From positions 5,095,501 through 5,159,500 of the forward strand of contig NZ_CP120997.1 in the NCBI RefSeq assembly GCF_030719295.1: a stretch of DNA of 64,000 nucleotides, given 5' to 3'. The DNA comes from Streptomyces sp. Mut1. GTDB lineage: Bacteria > Actinomycetota > Actinomycetes > Streptomycetales > Streptomycetaceae. Position 1 is the stretch's first letter. Each line of letters opens with the position of its first letter. Below the pieces are notes generated by a model. The model had not been told where the DNA came from and made no database searches. It saw only the letters and a list, made by a program, of their open reading frames with translations. Positions 22,028 through 31,433 of the stretch are shown one piece after another. A program made the translations under genes and the position numbers.

Positions 22028-24424
22028 CTACTCGCTGCGCAGCCCGTCCGGGCGCATCATGCGCCACAGCGGCGGCAGGGAGAGCAGGGTGACCAGGAGG
22101 ATGAGCGCCCCGCCCGCGCCCGCCAGCGGCAGGAACACCAGCCAGTCGGACACCTCCTTGTCGACCATCCAGCACAGCGTGGCGCCCAGCGCCAGGCCGC
22201 CGGCCACCGCCACCGCGAGTCCGATGACCACCGGGACCGCGGTCTGCCACAGCACCGACCAGCCGAGCGTGATCCGCCGGGTGCCGAAGGCGACCAGCAC
22301 CGAGAGCAGGCGCTTGCGCTCGCGCAGCTGCTCCAGCTGGGAGACCAGCATGGACGCCGCGATCAGGAGCAGCGTGATGGTCGCGCCGACCTGAAGGCCC
22401 GTCTGGATGCTGGCGTACTGGCGGTCGCGTTCGACGGAGCTCATGGTGACCACGAGCATGCCGGGGTCGATACGGGCCGCCGTGTTGCGTACGTACTCGG
22501 CGACGTCCGGGACGCTCTCGTCGATGCGGATCTGCGAGACGGTGCTCGCGCCCGGCAGGGTGGTCGCGTCGATCGCCCCGGGGGTGGCCATGATTCCCCA
22601 GCGGTCCTCGCCCACCGGGTCCTTGCGGCTGACGACGGTCTTCGCGTCCGCCGGCAGCGTCCAGCGCAGCTTCCTGCCGCTGCCCGACTCGAACTCGACC
22701 TCCTTGCCCTTGCGGGCGGTCTTGTCCATCCAGCCCTGCATCTCCTTGTCGTTCCTGGGATGCACGACGAAGGTGTCGCCGTCCTCGCAGGAGCCGATGC
22801 GGGCGACCTCGCGCAGGGTGGCGCAGTCTCCGACGCTGAAGGAGGTGGTGGGCTGGATGTCGTCCTCGGCGTACTTCCCCGGTTTGGAGGCGTACGCCTC
22901 GACCATGCCGATGACCTGGGTGACGCCCCTGGTGGCGCGGAACTCCTTGATGGTCCGCACGGCGGAGTCGCCGCTGACCTGCTCCGAGGAGGCGTAGAAC
23001 TGGGCCCGGCTGGTGTCCTGTCCGGTGAGCTTGTTGAAGTCGGCGTTCATCGCGGCGAACAGCATCTGCACGGCCACCGCGCCGGCCACCGCCACCGTGA
23101 CGCCGCTGACCGCGCGGGAGGCGGTCCCGCTGCTCAGCTGGAGCCGGCGGGTGGCGAGCTGCCAGGGCACCGGGCCGCCGCGCATCCGCTTCACGCAGGC
23201 CTCGACCAGCCACGGCAGCAGCAGGGCGAGCCCGACCAGGACGAGGACCGCGCCGCCGGCGATGGCGTACGGGTTCACGACCTCGTACTCACCGGCCTTC
23301 CCGGTGACCCAGAACACGCCGAGCCCGGCGAGCGGAAGCAGCAGCCGCCACCACAGACGGCGCTTGCGGGCCCGGCTGTCGCGGACGACCCCGAGCGGTT
23401 CGATGACCACCGAGCGCATCGCGGTCAGTGTGACGAGCACCGCGGTCAGCGGGACGGCGAGCGCGACGAGCAGGCAGAGCCGCAGGTCCGGGGCGAGGTC
23501 GGCGGGGAAGGCGCTGACGTCCCACACCTCGATGTAGCCCACGAACCGACGCCCCACCAGGAAGAGGACGAGGCCGACGACCACACCGAGGGCGGAGCCG
23601 AAGAAGGCCTCGCCCGCCGCGATCCTGCGGGTCGTCCTGATGTCCGTGCCGACCAGGCGCAGGGCGGCCAGGCGGCGGTCGCGGCGTTCGCCGCCGAAGC
23701 GCACGGCGGTGGCGATGAAGATGGCGACGGGGGCCAGCAGCACCACGCAGACCATGATCACCAGCACGATGAGCATGGGGGCGAGCGGCGGGGTGGGGCC
23801 GGGGTCGCCGTAGCCGGTGACCCGGTGGCCGCCCGCCGCCGTGGTCAGGGTGTCGCTGCCGGCGTAGAACCACAGTTCGTTGGGTGAACGCAGCCCCTCG
23901 TCCGCGATCGTGCCGGTCAGCTTGTACGGGAAACGCTCCTTGAGCAGGGCGTTGTCCGGGGAGGCGAGCAGATCCCTCAGGGCGGGGGAGACCACCATCT
24001 CGCCGGGGCCCGGCAGGGCGTCGATGCCCGGCGGGAGGACCGGGCGGTCCCCCTCGGCGCGCATCAGGTAGCCGGTGATGGAGCGGTCGTGGTACTCGGT
24101 GTCCGCCGAGATCCGCAGGACCGTGCTGTCCGTCTTCTTCGCCTGCGCGTCGCGGTTCTCGGAGATCTTCGTCTCGGCGCGGGCGTCGGTCCGCGCGTTG
24201 CGGGCGTCCAGCGCGTGCGGCACGGAGGCGGCGAGGAAGAGGAGCGTCACGCCGAGGCCCACGCCGACGGCGGTGAGCAGCGTGCGGGTCCAGCCCTCGC
24301 GTCCGCCGCCGGCGGCGAACCGGACGCCGAGCGCGAGGTCGCGCAGCCAGGACGGGGTACGGGAGGGGCGGGCCGGCGGCGCGGGCGCGGGGGCCGGGGC
24401 GCGCTTCTCGTCGAGCAGCGTCAT
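22028..24424 (-). CDS. FtsX-like ABC transporter permease
   Basis: 798 residues with two FtsX-type units. After a Pro/Ala-rich cytoplasmic start there is one membrane helix (LLTAVGVGLGVTLLFLAAS), an extracellular domain, and a three-helix bundle; a long second extracellular domain with a Cys pair (DCATLREVARIGSC) and a final three-helix bundle follow. This is the MacB/LolCDE-like architecture, in which the ATPase drives movement of the outer domain rather than classical transport. ATG 24424 overlaps the stop of the ATPase gene (ATGA). The substrate is unknown; PadR-regulated systems of this kind often act in antimicrobial or lipid export. Confidence 0.88.
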   Translation of the reverse strand: MTLLDEKRAPAPAPAPPARPSRTPSWLRDLALGVRFAAGGGREGWTRTLLTAVGVGLGVTLLFLAASVPHALDARNARTDARAETKISENRDAQAKKTDSTVLRISADTEYHDRSITGYLMRAEGDRPVLPPGIDALPGPGEMVVSPALRDLLASPDNALLKERFPYKLTGTIADEGLRSPNELWFYAGSDTLTTAAGGHRVTGYGDPGPTPPLAPMLIVLVIMVCVVLLAPVAIFIATAVRFGGERRDRRLAALRLVGTDIRTTRRIAAGEAFFGSALGVVVGLVLFLVGRRFVGYIEVWDVSAFPADLAPDLRLCLLVALAVPLTAVLVTLTAMRSVVIEPLGVVRDSRARKRRLWWRLLLPLAGLGVFWVTGKAGEYEVVNPYAIAGGAVLVLVGLALLLPWLVEACVKRMRGGPVPWQLATRRLQLSSGTASRAVSGVTVAVAGAVAVQMLFAAMNADFNKLTGQDTSRAQFYASSEQVSGDSAVRTIKEFRATRGVTQVIGMVEAYASKPGKYAEDDIQPTTSFSVGDCATLREVARIGSCEDGDTFVVHPRNDKEMQGWMDKTARKGKEVEFESGSGRKLRWTLPADAKTVVSRKDPVGEDRWGIMATPGAIDATTLPGASTVSQIRIDESVPDVAEYVRNTAARIDPGMLVVTMSSVERDRQYASIQTGLQVGATITLLLIAASMLVSQLEQLRERKRLLSVLVAFGTRRITLGWSVLWQTAVPVVIGLAVAVAGGLALGATLCWMVDKEVSDWLVFLPLAGAGGALILLVTLLSLPPLWRMMRPDGLRSE

Positions 24425-25107
24425 ACGGCGTGCTCCAGGTCGCGGGCCCGGCCGTCGCGCACGGTGACGTCGCGGTCGGAGTAGGCGGCGACGCGGGCCT
24501 CGTGGGTCACCAGGACCACGGCGACGTTGGCGGAGCGGGCGGCCTCGGTGAGCAGTTGCATGACCCGCTCGCCGTTGAAGGAGTCCAGGGCGCCGGTCGG
24601 CTCGTCCGCGAAGATCACCTTCGGGGAGGCGGCGAGCGCCCGGGCCACGGCGACGCGCTGGCCCTGGCCGCCGGAGACCTCGCCGGGGCGCTTGGCGCCG
24701 ATGTCCTCGACCTCCAGGCGTTCCATCCAGGCGAGGGCGGTGCGCTCGGCGTCCTTGCGGCGGGTACCGTTCAGCCGCATCGGCAGGGCGACGTTCTCCA
24801 CGCAGGTGAGCTCGGGGACGAGCTGGCCGAACTGGAAGACGAAGCCGAACTCGCTGCGGCGCAGGGCGCTGCGGTCGGCGTCGGACATGGTGGAGAGCTC
24901 ACGGCCGGCGTAGGTGATGGTGCCGGAGTCGGGCGTGATGATGCCGGCGAGGCAGTGCAGCAGGGTGGACTTGCCGGAGCCGGACGGGCCCATCACGGCG
25001 ACGACCTCGCCGGGGTGCACGGAGAAGGAGGCGCCGTCGAGCGCGGGGGTCGATCCGTAGGTCTTGCGCAGGTCGTGCGCGGAGAGCAGGGAGCCGGCGG
25101 GGGTCAC
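24421..25107 (-). CDS. ABC transporter ATP-binding protein (MacB/LolD type)
   Basis: 228 residues. Walker A GPSGSGKST, Q-loop FQFGQLVPELT, signature VSGGQGQR, Walker B KVIFADEPTGALD and switch histidine VLVTHEA are all intact. The GALD sequence after Walker B is typical of MacB/LolD-class ATPases that pair with FtsX-type permeases. It overlaps PadR upstream and the permease downstream by four bases each, so all three are translationally coupled from one mRNA. Confidence 0.92.
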   Translation of the reverse strand: MTPAGSLLSAHDLRKTYGSTPALDGASFSVHPGEVVAVMGPSGSGKSTLLHCLAGIITPDSGTITYAGRELSTMSDADRSALRRSEFGFVFQFGQLVPELTCVENVALPMRLNGTRRKDAERTALAWMERLEVEDIGAKRPGEVSGGQGQRVAVARALAASPKVIFADEPTGALDSFNGERVMQLLTEAARSANVAVVLVTHEARVAAYSDRDVTVRDGRARDLEHAV

Positions 25108-25637
25108 GGGGCCACCACCTCCGCGAGCCGGCCGAGCCGGGCGGCGGTCAGTTCCAGCCAGCGCAGGTCGGCTTCCAGGTGGAAGAGCGCGTGGTCGCAG
25201 ATCAGCTGGTCGGCGAGGTCGCCGCGGCGCTTGCGGTCGGTGAGGATGCGCATCATGCGCAGGTGCTCGGAGCGCTGGGCGTCCAGCACGTCGCCGGCGT
25301 CGCGGCCGGTGAGCAGGGCCAGGACGACCTTGGTGTACAGGGTCGACTGGAGGTACGGCTCGGGCTTCTCGGGCTGCGCGAGCCAGGTGGCGACATCGGT
25401 GATGCCGGCGTCGGTGATCGCGTAGCGCTTGCGCTCGGGGCCACCCCCGCTCTCCACGCCGTCGACCTCGACGAGGCCGTTCTTCAGGAGCCGGGACATG
25501 GTCGAGTAGACCTGCCCGTAGTGCAGCGGGCGGTCGTGCCCGAACTTCTCGTCGAAGGTCCGCTTCAGGTCGTAACCATGGCGGGGACCGGACTCCAGGA
25601 GCCCGAGCAGGGTGTGGCCGATAGACATGCCGGGCAC
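25104..25637 (-). CDS. PadR-family transcriptional regulator
   Basis: 177 residues. The N-terminal winged helix shows the PadR pattern (HTLLGLLESGPRHGYDLKRTFDE, LHYGQVYSTMSRLLKNGLVEVDG, KRYAITDAG), followed by the helical dimerisation domain. It is the first gene of a PadR-ATPase-permease operon and probably represses it. The start is uncertain: GTG 25637 or ATG 25628 (MSIGHTLL), the latter fitting the family better. Two palindromic GTGTATACC repeats lie 11-32 bases upstream. Confidence 0.88.
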   Translation of the reverse strand: MPGMSIGHTLLGLLESGPRHGYDLKRTFDEKFGHDRPLHYGQVYSTMSRLLKNGLVEVDGVESGGGPERKRYAITDAGITDVATWLAQPEKPEPYLQSTLYTKVVLALLTGRDAGDVLDAQRSEHLRMMRILTDRKRRGDLADQLICDHALFHLEADLRWLELTAARLGRLAEVVAP

Positions 25638-25647
25638 TCTACATGGT

Positions 25648-25669
25648 GTGTATACCTGCCGTGTATACC
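25648..25669. promoter_or_regulatory. Candidate PadR operator, two GTGTATACC copies
   Basis: GTGTATACC occurs at 25648-25656 and 25661-25669, each containing the palindrome GTATAC, 13 bases apart. They are the most A+T-rich bases upstream of padR, where its promoter should be, so autoregulation is likely. Confidence 0.5.
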
Positions 25670-25681
25670 CGGGGGGTACAG

Positions 25682-25715
25682 CCGAACGGCCCCCCGTCGC
25701 GGGAGGGCCGTTCGG
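25682..25715 (-). terminator. Terminator of the SPFH operon
   Basis: CCGAACGGCCC (25682-25692) pairs perfectly with GGGCCGTTCGG (25705-25715). The right arm touches the stop codon of the ribbon-helix-helix gene. Confidence 0.7.
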
Positions 25716-25976
25716 TCAGTCGTCGGCCTGCGGCTCCGGGGCGGCGGCCTTCGGCGGCCGGCCCCGGCGGGCGATGGGTGCCGCCCCGCCGGGCAGCCGG
25801 CCGGCCTCGGCGAGCGCCCGCCGCAGCAGGAATTCGATCTGCGCGTTCGCGCTGCGCAGGTCGTCCGAGGCCCAGCGGGCCAGCGCGTCGTGCACGGCGG
25901 GGTCCAGCCGCAGCAGCATCTGCTTGCGCTGCCGCGACCGGGGCCGCGGTGCCTCCCCGGCGCTCTCCTCGGTCAC
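25716..25976 (-). CDS. Ribbon-helix-helix (CopG/Arc-like) small protein
   Basis: 86 residues with a basic N-terminal part. The core KQMLLRLDPAVHDALARWASDDLRSANAQIEFLLRRALAEAG is a ribbon-helix-helix signature: a short strand, two helices, and a polar SANAQIEFL turn. The C-terminus RRGRPPKAA is an AT-hook-like basic tail. It would bind DNA as a dimer. The GTG start overlaps the stop of the SPFH gene by four bases, and this coupling to a membrane SPFH protein recurs in actinobacteria. A toxin partner is not seen. Confidence 0.75.
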   Translation of the reverse strand: MTEESAGEAPRPRSRQRKQMLLRLDPAVHDALARWASDDLRSANAQIEFLLRRALAEAGRLPGGAAPIARRGRPPKAAAPEPQADD

Positions 25977-26944
25977 TGGTAGAGCGTGCCCGTGTTGAGG
26001 ACCGGCTGGACGGCGCGGTCACCGCACAGGACCACCATCAGATTGCTGACCATGGCGGCCTTGCGCTCCGGGTCCAGCTCGACGATGTCCTGCTCGGCGA
26101 TCCGGCTCAGCGCCATCTCGACCATGCCGACCGCGCCCTCCACGATCTGCTGACGGGCCGCGACGACCGCGCCGGCCTGCTGGCGCTGGAGCATCGCGGA
26201 GGCGATCTCGGGGGCGTACGCGAGGTGGCTGAAACGCGACTCGATGATCCGCACGCCCGCCGCCTGCACCCGGGCGGTCAGCTCGACGGCCAGCTTCTCG
26301 GTGATCTCCTCGGCGTTGCCCCGCAGCGACAGGCCGCCCTCGTCGTGGGCGTCGTACGGGTACTCGATGGCGATGTGCCGGACGGCGGCCTCGGTCTGGG
26401 TGGCGACGAACTCCAGGAAGTCGTCCACCTCGAAGAGGGCCTGCGCGGTGTCCTCGACCTTCCACACGACGATCGCGGCGAGCTCGATCGGGTTGCCGTA
26501 GGCGTCGTTGACCTTGAGGACGGCCGTCTCGTGGTTCCGGACGCGGGTGGAGATCTTGCGGCTGGAGGTCAGCGGGTTGATCCAGCGCAGGCCGTCGGTG
26601 CGGATGGTGCCCACGTACCGGCCGAACAGCTGGATGACCCGGGCCTCGCCCGGTGCGACCATCTTCACGCCGCCCATGCAGAAGAACGAGACGACGGTGA
26701 GCAGGATGCCCAGGACGCAGAGCGGGATGCCCGCGGCCTTGGTGCCGTTCGAGGCGATGACGCCGCCGATGATGGCGAGCGCGATGCCGGCGATCACGCC
26801 GATCACGGTCAGCAGCAGCCCGAGGCCGCCCGCGATGCTGTGTGCCTTCGTCTCGCGGACCTGCGGTTCCGGCATGTCCGGGGCGTCCGGGGCCAGGCCG
26901 GCCGGCGGCTGGGTCGCGGTGTTCCCGTCGAGCGGTTCGGTCAT
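25973..26944 (-). CDS. SPFH/Band 7 (stomatin/prohibitin-like) membrane protein
   Basis: 323 residues. After a Pro-rich start come two membrane helices ([36 protein letters not shown]), then the SPFH domain ([58 protein letters not shown]) and a long helical flotillin-like part ([39 protein letters not shown]). Such proteins form oligomeric scaffolds in the membrane. The start ATG is 37 bases from an AATGTG/CACATT inverted repeat in the region shared with the divergent penicillin-binding protein gene. The ribbon-helix-helix gene downstream is translationally coupled. Confidence 0.88.
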   Translation of the reverse strand: MTEPLDGNTATQPPAGLAPDAPDMPEPQVRETKAHSIAGGLGLLLTVIGVIAGIALAIIGGVIASNGTKAAGIPLCVLGILLTVVSFFCMGGVKMVAPGEARVIQLFGRYVGTIRTDGLRWINPLTSSRKISTRVRNHETAVLKVNDAYGNPIELAAIVVWKVEDTAQALFEVDDFLEFVATQTEAAVRHIAIEYPYDAHDEGGLSLRGNAEEITEKLAVELTARVQAAGVRIIESRFSHLAYAPEIASAMLQRQQAGAVVAARQQIVEGAVGMVEMALSRIAEQDIVELDPERKAAMVSNLMVVLCGDRAVQPVLNTGTLYQ

Positions 26945-26981
26945 GAGGGCCCCCGTGGTTCGTGGCTAGCCGGTCGCTAGC

Positions 26982-26997
26982 AATGTGATTACACATT
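26982..26997. promoter_or_regulatory. Inverted repeat in the SPFH/PBP divergent promoter
   Basis: AATGTG (26982-26987) and CACATT (26992-26997) are perfect arms with a 4-base spacer, an A+T-rich island next to two GCTAGC palindromes (26965, 26976). It is probably a regulator site for the SPFH operon, the penicillin-binding protein gene, or both. Confidence 0.4.
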
Positions 26998-27166
26998 ACT
27001 GGTTTTCGCAACCTTGTACACCCCTCAGGAGTCGGTTCCACCGGGAGCGGGTGCTGATTCTCACGTCCGTAAAACGGCGGAACGCCTGCTTTTTGGGCTT
27101 GCCAACGGTGTTAGCTGGCAGGTCCGAGCTGATCCGGCCGAGCAGAGAAACGGGAGCAACCAAGCG

Positions 27167-29452
27167 ATGGGTCGAGCGGATGCGCGACGAGCCCAGCGGC
27201 GGGCTGCGAAGAGCGGCGGCATACGCAGACTCTTCACCTGGCGCAAACTACTGGGCACGGCCTTCGGGGTGATCCTTCTGGGCATGGGCGCCTTCGCCGT
27301 GCTCTACATGGTTGTGGACGTACCCGAGGGCAACGCCAGGGCCAAGCTCCAGGCCAACGTCTACAAGTACTCCGACGGCAGCCTGCTGGCCAGGACCGGC
27401 GAGGTCAACCGCGAGATCGTGAGCCTCGCCGAGGTACCCAAACCGGTCCAGGACACCTTCGTCGCCGCCGAGAACAAGTCCTTCTACGACGACCACGGCA
27501 TCGACTTCAAGGGCACCACGCGCGGCCTGATCAACACCCTCTCCGGCAAGGGCAAGCAGGGTGGCTCGACCATCACCCAGCAGTACGTCAAGAACTACTA
27601 CCTGGAGCAGGACCAGACGGTCACCCGGAAGCTCAAGGAGCTGGTCATCTCACTGAAGGTGGACCAGAAGAGGAGCAAGAAGGAGATCCTCGCCGGGTAC
27701 ATCAACACCAGCTACTACGGCCGCGGCGCCTACGGCATCCAGGCCGCCGCGCAGGCGTACTACGGCGTGGACGCCAAGGACCTGAACGTCTCCCAGGGCG
27801 CCTACCTCGCCGCGTTGCTCCAGGCGCCCAGCCAGTACGACTGGGCCGTCGCCGGGCCGAGGGGCAAGGCGCTCGTCAAGGAGCGATGGGCGTACACGCT
27901 GAACAACATGGTCGAGGAGGACTGGCTCGACCCCGCCGAACGCCAGAAGCTGAAGTTCCCCGTCCCCCGCGACCCCAAGCCGCTGAACGGCACGGCCGGC
28001 CAGAAGGGGTACATCGTCGAGATGGCCCGCCAGGCGGTGCTGAAGCAGCTGGACATCAGCGGCGAGCAGTTCGACCTCGGTGGCTGGACGATCACCGTCA
28101 ACATCGACAAGAAGAAGCAGCAGCAGCTGGAGAAGTCGGTCGAGACCAAGCTGATCGACAAGCTGGACACCAAGAAGCGCAAGCTCGACCAGGACATCCA
28201 GGCCGGCGCCGTCTCCCTCGACCCGAAGAGCGGCGCGGTGCTCGCCCTGTACGGCGGACGCGGCCAGAACGAGCACTGGGTGTCGAACGCCGCCCGGCGC
28301 GACTACCAGCCCGCCTCCACCTTCAAGCCCGTCATCCTCGCCGCCGCCCTCGACGAGAAGTCGAAGACGCAGGACGGCGAGCAGATCACCGCGAGCACCC
28401 GCTACGACGGCACCAGCAAGCGCCCGGTCGTCGGCGGCGACAGGTACTTCGCGCCGGAGAACGAGGACGACCACGACTACGGCGAGATCACCGTCCAGAC
28501 CGCGATGAACCAGTCCGTCAACTCCGTCTTCGCGCAGATGGGCGTGGACGTCGGCATGAGCAGGGTGATGGCGACCGCGGGCAAGCTCGGCATGGACGTG
28601 GAGGGGATGAGTGTCGGACCGGCACAGACGCTCGGCTCCATGGGCGCCAGCCCGCTGGAGATGGCCGGGATCTACGCCACGCTCGACAACCACGGCAAGA
28701 AGGTCACCCCGCAGATCGTGAAGTCCGCCGTCCACCAGGGCGACGAGCCGCTGAAGCTGCCCGACGCGATCGGCGACCAGGTGATCTCGCGCCAGGCCGC
28801 GGACTCCGTGACGTCGGTGCTGACCGGCGTGGTCGACGACGGTACGGCCCGCGGCTCCGTCCGCAACGCCGAAGGGCTCCTGAAGCAGGACATCGCCGGC
28901 AAGACCGGTACCTCGGACGACAACAAGTCGGCCTGGTTCACCGGCTACACCCCGGACCTGGTCACCTCGGTCGGTCTGTTCGGCGAGGCGGCCTTCGACC
29001 GCACCGGCGACGACGGCAAGAAGATCAAGAAGAACGCGCAGGTGACCCTCCAGGGCGCCGGCGGCGGCGGCCGCGTCAACGGCGGCGGCTTCCCGGCCGA
29101 GATCTGGGCCGACTACATGGGCCACTCCCTCGGCAAGGCGAGCAAGTTCGTCCTCGACACCGACATGGGCGCCGCCGTCAGCCCGCCGCCGTCGTCCCAC
29201 TCGGCGTCCCCCAGGACCTCGGCCTCCGACGACTCCACGCCCTCCGGCGAACCGTCCGACGACACACCGACCTCCGAGCCGCCCCCCTCCAGCGAGGCCC
29301 CGCCGAGCTCACCGCCCCCCTCGCCCTCGGACGATCCGACCTCGGAGCCGCCCCCCGGTCCGTCGACGGAACCGGGCCCGGACCCCTCGACCTCCATCGG
29401 CCTGCCGGACATCTCGGGGGACAAGCGGCCGGACAACAGCGCCGAACGATGA
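27167..29452 (+). CDS. Class A penicillin-binding protein (transglycosylase/transpeptidase)
   Basis: 761 residues. A basic cytoplasmic N-terminus, one membrane anchor (residues 29-48), then a GT51 glycosyltransferase domain with catalytic Glu102 in AAENKSFYDDHG and GGSTITQQYVKNYYL (132-146). The transpeptidase domain has STFK (Ser384-Lys387), SVN (450-452) and KTGT (579-582). A Pro/Ser/Thr/Asp-rich tail from about 660 probably spans the cell wall. It polymerises and cross-links peptidoglycan. ATG 27167 is chosen by a GGGAG ribosome site and by the conserved start MGRADARRAQRRA. A 19-bp terminator follows. Confidence 0.93.
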   Translation: MGRADARRAQRRAAKSGGIRRLFTWRKLLGTAFGVILLGMGAFAVLYMVVDVPEGNARAKLQANVYKYSDGSLLARTGEVNREIVSLAEVPKPVQDTFVAAENKSFYDDHGIDFKGTTRGLINTLSGKGKQGGSTITQQYVKNYYLEQDQTVTRKLKELVISLKVDQKRSKKEILAGYINTSYYGRGAYGIQAAAQAYYGVDAKDLNVSQGAYLAALLQAPSQYDWAVAGPRGKALVKERWAYTLNNMVEEDWLDPAERQKLKFPVPRDPKPLNGTAGQKGYIVEMARQAVLKQLDISGEQFDLGGWTITVNIDKKKQQQLEKSVETKLIDKLDTKKRKLDQDIQAGAVSLDPKSGAVLALYGGRGQNEHWVSNAARRDYQPASTFKPVILAAALDEKSKTQDGEQITASTRYDGTSKRPVVGGDRYFAPENEDDHDYGEITVQTAMNQSVNSVFAQMGVDVGMSRVMATAGKLGMDVEGMSVGPAQTLGSMGASPLEMAGIYATLDNHGKKVTPQIVKSAVHQGDEPLKLPDAIGDQVISRQAADSVTSVLTGVVDDGTARGSVRNAEGLLKQDIAGKTGTSDDNKSAWFTGYTPDLVTSVGLFGEAAFDRTGDDGKKIKKNAQVTLQGAGGGGRVNGGGFPAEIWADYMGHSLGKASKFVLDTDMGAAVSPPPSSHSASPRTSASDDSTPSGEPSDDTPTSEPPPSSEAPPSSPPPSPSDDPTSEPPPGPSTEPGPDPSTSIGLPDISGDKRPDNSAER

Positions 29453-29482
29453 CGCCCTGACCGGTCCGGCCCCGACAGCCGA

Positions 29483-29524
29483 AACGGGCGGTGTACGAGG
29501 AGAAGTCCTCGTACACCGCCCGTT
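29483..29524. terminator. Long perfect terminator hairpin
   Basis: A 19-bp perfect stem (29483-29501 with 29506-29524, core GGGCGGTGTACGAGGA) with a 4-base loop lies between the convergent penicillin-binding protein and SpoIIE-type genes. Confidence 0.85.
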
Positions 29525-29543
29525 CCGGCGTTCCGCGCGGGCC

Positions 29544-31433
29544 CTATCCGCGCACCGGCATCTCGAACCACACGACCTTGCCCGTCGACAGCCGGGTCGC
29601 GCCCCAGCGCCGGGCCAGCCGGTTGACCAGGAACAGGCCGCGGCCGTTCTCGTCCATGTCGCGGGCGCGGCGCTGGCGGGGGAGCTGCGGGGAGTCGTCG
29701 CCGACCTCGCAGCGCAGCGTGTCCGTGCGCAGCAGACGCAGGGTCACCGGCCGCTCCGCGTACCGCACGGCGTTGGTGACCACCTCGCTGATCAGGAGCT
29801 CCACGGAGTCCGACAGCTCGTCCAGACCCCACCGGCCGAGCGCCCTGCGGGCCAGCCTGCGGGCGCGGCCGGGGGCGGAGTCGTCCGGGTCCAGGAACCA
29901 GTACGCCACGTCGCTCGGCGCGATGCCGTCGAAGCGGGCGGCCAGCAGCGCGATGTCGTCGTCGCGGTCGCCGGGGCCGAGCATGTCCAGCACGTCGTCG
30001 CAGAGCGCCTCCAGCGGCGGCGAGTGGTCCGGGCCGGTCAGCCGGGCCGTGGTGGCGAGCCGTTCGCGCAGCAGCTCGATGCCCGTCCATACGTCCCGCA
30101 GCCGCGACTCGACCAGTCCGTCGGTGTACAGCAGCAGCGTCGCGCCGGCCGGGGCGTCCAGCTCGACGGCCTCGAAGTCCACTCCGCCGACGCCGATCGG
30201 GGCGCCCGGGGGCACCCGCAGCACCTCCGCGCGGCCGCCCAGGTGGAGCAGGACGGGCGGCGGGTGGCCGGCGTTGGCGACGGTGATGCGGTGCGCGACC
30301 GGGTCGTACACCGCGTACAGGCAGGTGGCCATGCGGTCGCTGCCGAGCCGCTGCGCCTGCTCGTCCAGGTGGTGCAGCACCTCCTGCGGCGGCAGGTCGA
30401 GCCCGGCGAGGGTCTGGGCGGTGGTGCGCAGCTGGCCCATGATCGCGGCGGAGGTCATGGAGTGGCCCATGACGTCCCCGACGACGAGGGCGACGCGGCT
30501 GCCGGGCAGCGGGATCGCGTCGTACCAGTCGCCGCCGACCCGGGCCGTCTCGGCGGCCGGGAGGTAGCGCGAGGCGAGTTTCACGCCGGTCGGCTGGGGA
30601 AGCGAGTCGGGCAGCATCGTGCGCTGCAACTCGTCGGCGATGTAGGCCTCGCGCCCGTAGAGCACCGCCTTGTCGATGCCGAGCGCGGTGTGCGTCGCCA
30701 GCTGGGCGGCCACCAGAAGGTCGTTGGCCTCGAACGGCAGGCGTTCGGCGCCGCGCAGGAAGACCGCGGCCCCGATGACCCGGCGGCGGCCGCGCAGCGG
30801 GGCCAGGATCACCCGGTGTCCGGACGGCACCGCGCGGTCGGCGCCGAGCAGTTCGGGCAGCGCGACGCGGGCCGCCGCGGCGTCTCCGAAGACCGGGCGC
30901 ACCCCGCGCAGCACCTCGGCGAGCGCGCTCCCGGCCCGGACCTCGCACAGCTCGGCGGCGGGCATCAGATCGGCCTGCGGGTCGACGGTGGGCAGCCGCA
31001 GCCGCTCGGTCTCCGGCAGGCTCTCGGTCTCCTCCTCCGTCAGCCGCAGCCGGTCCGAGCGGCGCAGCCGCAGCACGAACGGGTTGACGGGCCGCTCGTC
31101 GCCGACGGGCAGCGGGTCGCGGAGGTAGACGAGTATGGCGTCGGAGAACGTCGGGACACTGGCCCGGCACAGCCCCAGCACGATCTCGTCCAGGTCTATG
31201 CCCCGGGCGATCCGCCGGGTCGCGGCCCCCACGAAGCGCAGCCGGTCGCCCTCGCGCCGCGTCGCCGCCTGGGGGTCGGGTCCCGCCGGGCCGGAGCCCT
31301 TGGCCGGTGCCGGGATCGCCGTCGCGGCAGCGGCGGCCGCCACGGCGGCGTCCCGCTGCCGCGGCCGGGTGCGTTCCTGCGGCCGGGCGGCGAGAGGCTG
31401 CCGGCCTTCGTGGGAGGTGGGGTGCTCCGTCAC
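29544..31433 (-). CDS. SpoIIE-family protein phosphatase with GAF and HATPase domains
   Basis: 629 residues. After a low-complexity start, residues about 60-270 form a GAF-like sensor region. Residues about 280-480 form the PP2C-type phosphatase (ELQRTMLPDSLP linker, VGGDWYDAIPL with metal-binding Asp, LVVGDVMGHS, LLYTDGLVESR, DDIALLAARF). Residues about 500-625 form an anti-sigma-type HATPase (VELLISEVVTNAVRYAE, DENGRGLFLVNRLA). It can thus act on both anti-sigma-factor antagonists and sigma factors. The GTG start (VTEHPTSHE) is the least long-winded choice; the frame is open further upstream without a start signal. Confidence 0.88.
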   Translation of the reverse strand: MTEHPTSHEGRQPLAARPQERTRPRQRDAAVAAAAAATAIPAPAKGSGPAGPDPQAATRREGDRLRFVGAATRRIARGIDLDEIVLGLCRASVPTFSDAILVYLRDPLPVGDERPVNPFVLRLRRSDRLRLTEEETESLPETERLRLPTVDPQADLMPAAELCEVRAGSALAEVLRGVRPVFGDAAAARVALPELLGADRAVPSGHRVILAPLRGRRRVIGAAVFLRGAERLPFEANDLLVAAQLATHTALGIDKAVLYGREAYIADELQRTMLPDSLPQPTGVKLASRYLPAAETARVGGDWYDAIPLPGSRVALVVGDVMGHSMTSAAIMGQLRTTAQTLAGLDLPPQEVLHHLDEQAQRLGSDRMATCLYAVYDPVAHRITVANAGHPPPVLLHLGGRAEVLRVPPGAPIGVGGVDFEAVELDAPAGATLLLYTDGLVESRLRDVWTGIELLRERLATTARLTGPDHSPPLEALCDDVLDMLGPGDRDDDIALLAARFDGIAPSDVAYWFLDPDDSAPGRARRLARRALGRWGLDELSDSVELLISEVVTNAVRYAERPVTLRLLRTDTLRCEVGDDSPQLPRQRRARDMDENGRGLFLVNRLARRWGATRLSTGKVVWFEMPVRG

